DNA from: Galeruca laticollis
Taxonomy: Eukaryota > Arthropoda > Insecta > Coleoptera > Chrysomelidae
Assembly (NCBI GenBank): GCA_963921935.1
Contig: OY998176.1
Coordinates: 83,802,960 to 83,866,959, forward strand
Length of the DNA: 64,000 nt
Direction of reading: 5' to 3'
Shown piece after piece: positions 62,907 through 64,000 of this stretch; the first letter of the stretch is position 1; each line of letters begins with the position of its first letter. The notes beneath the pieces were generated by a model, which did no database searches, was not told the origin of the DNA, and worked only from the letters and a program-made list of their open reading frames with translations. A program made the translations under genes and the position numbers.

Positions 62907-64000
62907 CACTATGCAAATAAATATTACAGTTATGTTAATTCAACATCACATTGTGATAATGTTCTTCCTTTTTTTCCTCTTGTTTTCATCACATGCCCAT
63001 CTATACAACCGCTTATGCCCAGCTTGTGGCTGTTAATTTTTGTGATGTTTCAACTTAACTTTTCAGCGATGTTAAAGCGCTGTCTTTTTACATTACTGTG
63101 ATGTTACTAGAACTTCCTCAAAAGGGAGTCTTTATAACGAACTAAAAACAAAATTTCTGTTACATTCTGAAATGCCTTTTAACATCTTGTCGATGTTAAT
63201 GCAATGTCTAAAAAATAACATCTTATCAATGATCTAAATGCTACATTTCAAAAACAATACAGTGTCTTCTCGTAGATGTTGTATGGACAGTACATAAACC
63301 TCTGAATAATATACCTCAAACATTCTGAAGAACGCCGGCTGTCGGCCATATTTCGAGAAATAGTCATAGTACAACTTTAAAAAAATACCTTCAGGAAAAT
63401 GGGGTGGAATGAACACTTAAAAACATAATATTGTGATTATCTCCAAAAAAGACATACTAAACGTATCCTAGAAATACAATGTTTGATATATTGTTGAGAT
63501 TATGAAAAAACGTAGTTAGGGACTTTTTGTCTTTATTGTTCAAGTAAGGGGTGAGGGAAGGTTCAACCCAAACAACAAATGTTGTAACACTTTTTTTGTT
63601 AATTGACATCCATGTTTTTGGCTTCATTTGAAAGAGTTTTTCCTTTTTAATAAGAAATGCTTAACAAAAATAACAAAATTGAACAATTTTGTCAACGCTT
63701 TGATAAAAGTCCACAATTTTCCCATTTTTCTCAGAAATTTCAAATGTTATGAGGCGTTTTTTAAATTCTGATGAAAAGGGGTTAAAAAAATAGGAATCTA
63801 TTCCAAGATATAAGATTTACAATATCAGATATTAAAATTAAAAAAAATGGTTCAATTTACATTTGAAATTTTCGAGTGGATACAAAATTATCTAATTTTG
63901 TTATCAATCTTATTAAACAGAAAAACTTTTAAATGCAGCTAAAATCATTAATATAGGTTAAAAACGAAACAGTTATACATTTGTTCATAAGTTTGAACCT
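62907..64000 (+). mobile_element. CACTA-ended non-autonomous element, copy 3 (cut by window end)
   Basis: Begins CACTATGCAAATAAATATT and follows copy 1 (from 20915) to the end of the window, including the nested fold-back MITE from about 63330. Small losses remove the start of that MITE (between AACATTCT and GAAGAACGCCGG) and a piece near 63400. Its right end is outside the window. Confidence 0.65.

Noticed and set aside
1..64000. tRNA, rRNA or snRNA genes
   Set aside because: No stretch with recognisable A and B boxes, cloverleaf arms or rRNA motifs was seen by eye. A tRNAscan or Infernal search would be needed to exclude them.

Overview
The window looks like a transposon-rich, AT-rich stretch of an animal genome, most probably an insect. 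The evidence is the mixture of element types: I-clade, jockey-type, RTE-type and R2-like LINEs, Penelope-like elements (PLEs), BEL/Pao, Ty3/gypsy and Ty1/copia remnants, and PIF/Harbinger, hAT, pogo, Tc1/mariner-like DDE_3, P-like and Crypton-like DNA transposons. There is no convincing host gene, rRNA, tRNA or CRISPR array; one short exon-like segment near 46.5 kb may be host. The species cannot be named from the sequence alone.

1-9.6 kb: C-terminus of an R2-like LINE; a 0.46 kb fold-back repeat; a decayed jockey-type LINE on the minus strand (1.8-5.2 kb); a complete 2.5 kb Harbinger element (5334-7855) with transposase and Myb-like ORFs; a dead I-clade 3' fragment joined to a PLE 3' end. 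10-20 kb: two intron-bearing DDE_3 transposase pseudogenes, one with an RTE fragment in its intron, then BEL/Pao, Crypton and PLE fragments. 20.9-30.6 kb: two inverted copies of a 3.8-4.0 kb non-autonomous element with CACTA...TAGTG ends, each carrying the same 1 kb fold-back MITE; a third copy starts at 62907 and runs off the end of the window. 31.2-38 kb: a second PLE with inverted arms, then gypsy gag-protease and copia gag pseudogenes.

38-43.3 kb: a full-length, apparently intact I-clade LINE on the minus strand with 13-bp target-site duplications, ORF1, an ORF2 carrying endonuclease, RT and RNase H, and a promoter-like Inr and DPE at its 5' end. 48.0-56.9 kb: a pogo element interrupted by a hAT element (8-bp TSD) and a LINE (9-bp TSD), itself apparently inside a DDE_3 relic. 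58.4-61.5 kb: a P-like (THAP) element remnant with another RTE fragment inside it.

The most noteworthy signals are (1) hammerhead-ribozyme-like motifs in both PLE families (four copies); (2) the intact I-clade LINE, its promoter layout, and an ORF1/ORF2 overlap with no in-frame AUG at the start of ORF2; (3) the long inverted pair of CACTA-ended elements; and (4) nesting that is resolved to the base by target-site duplications and by restored reading frames.
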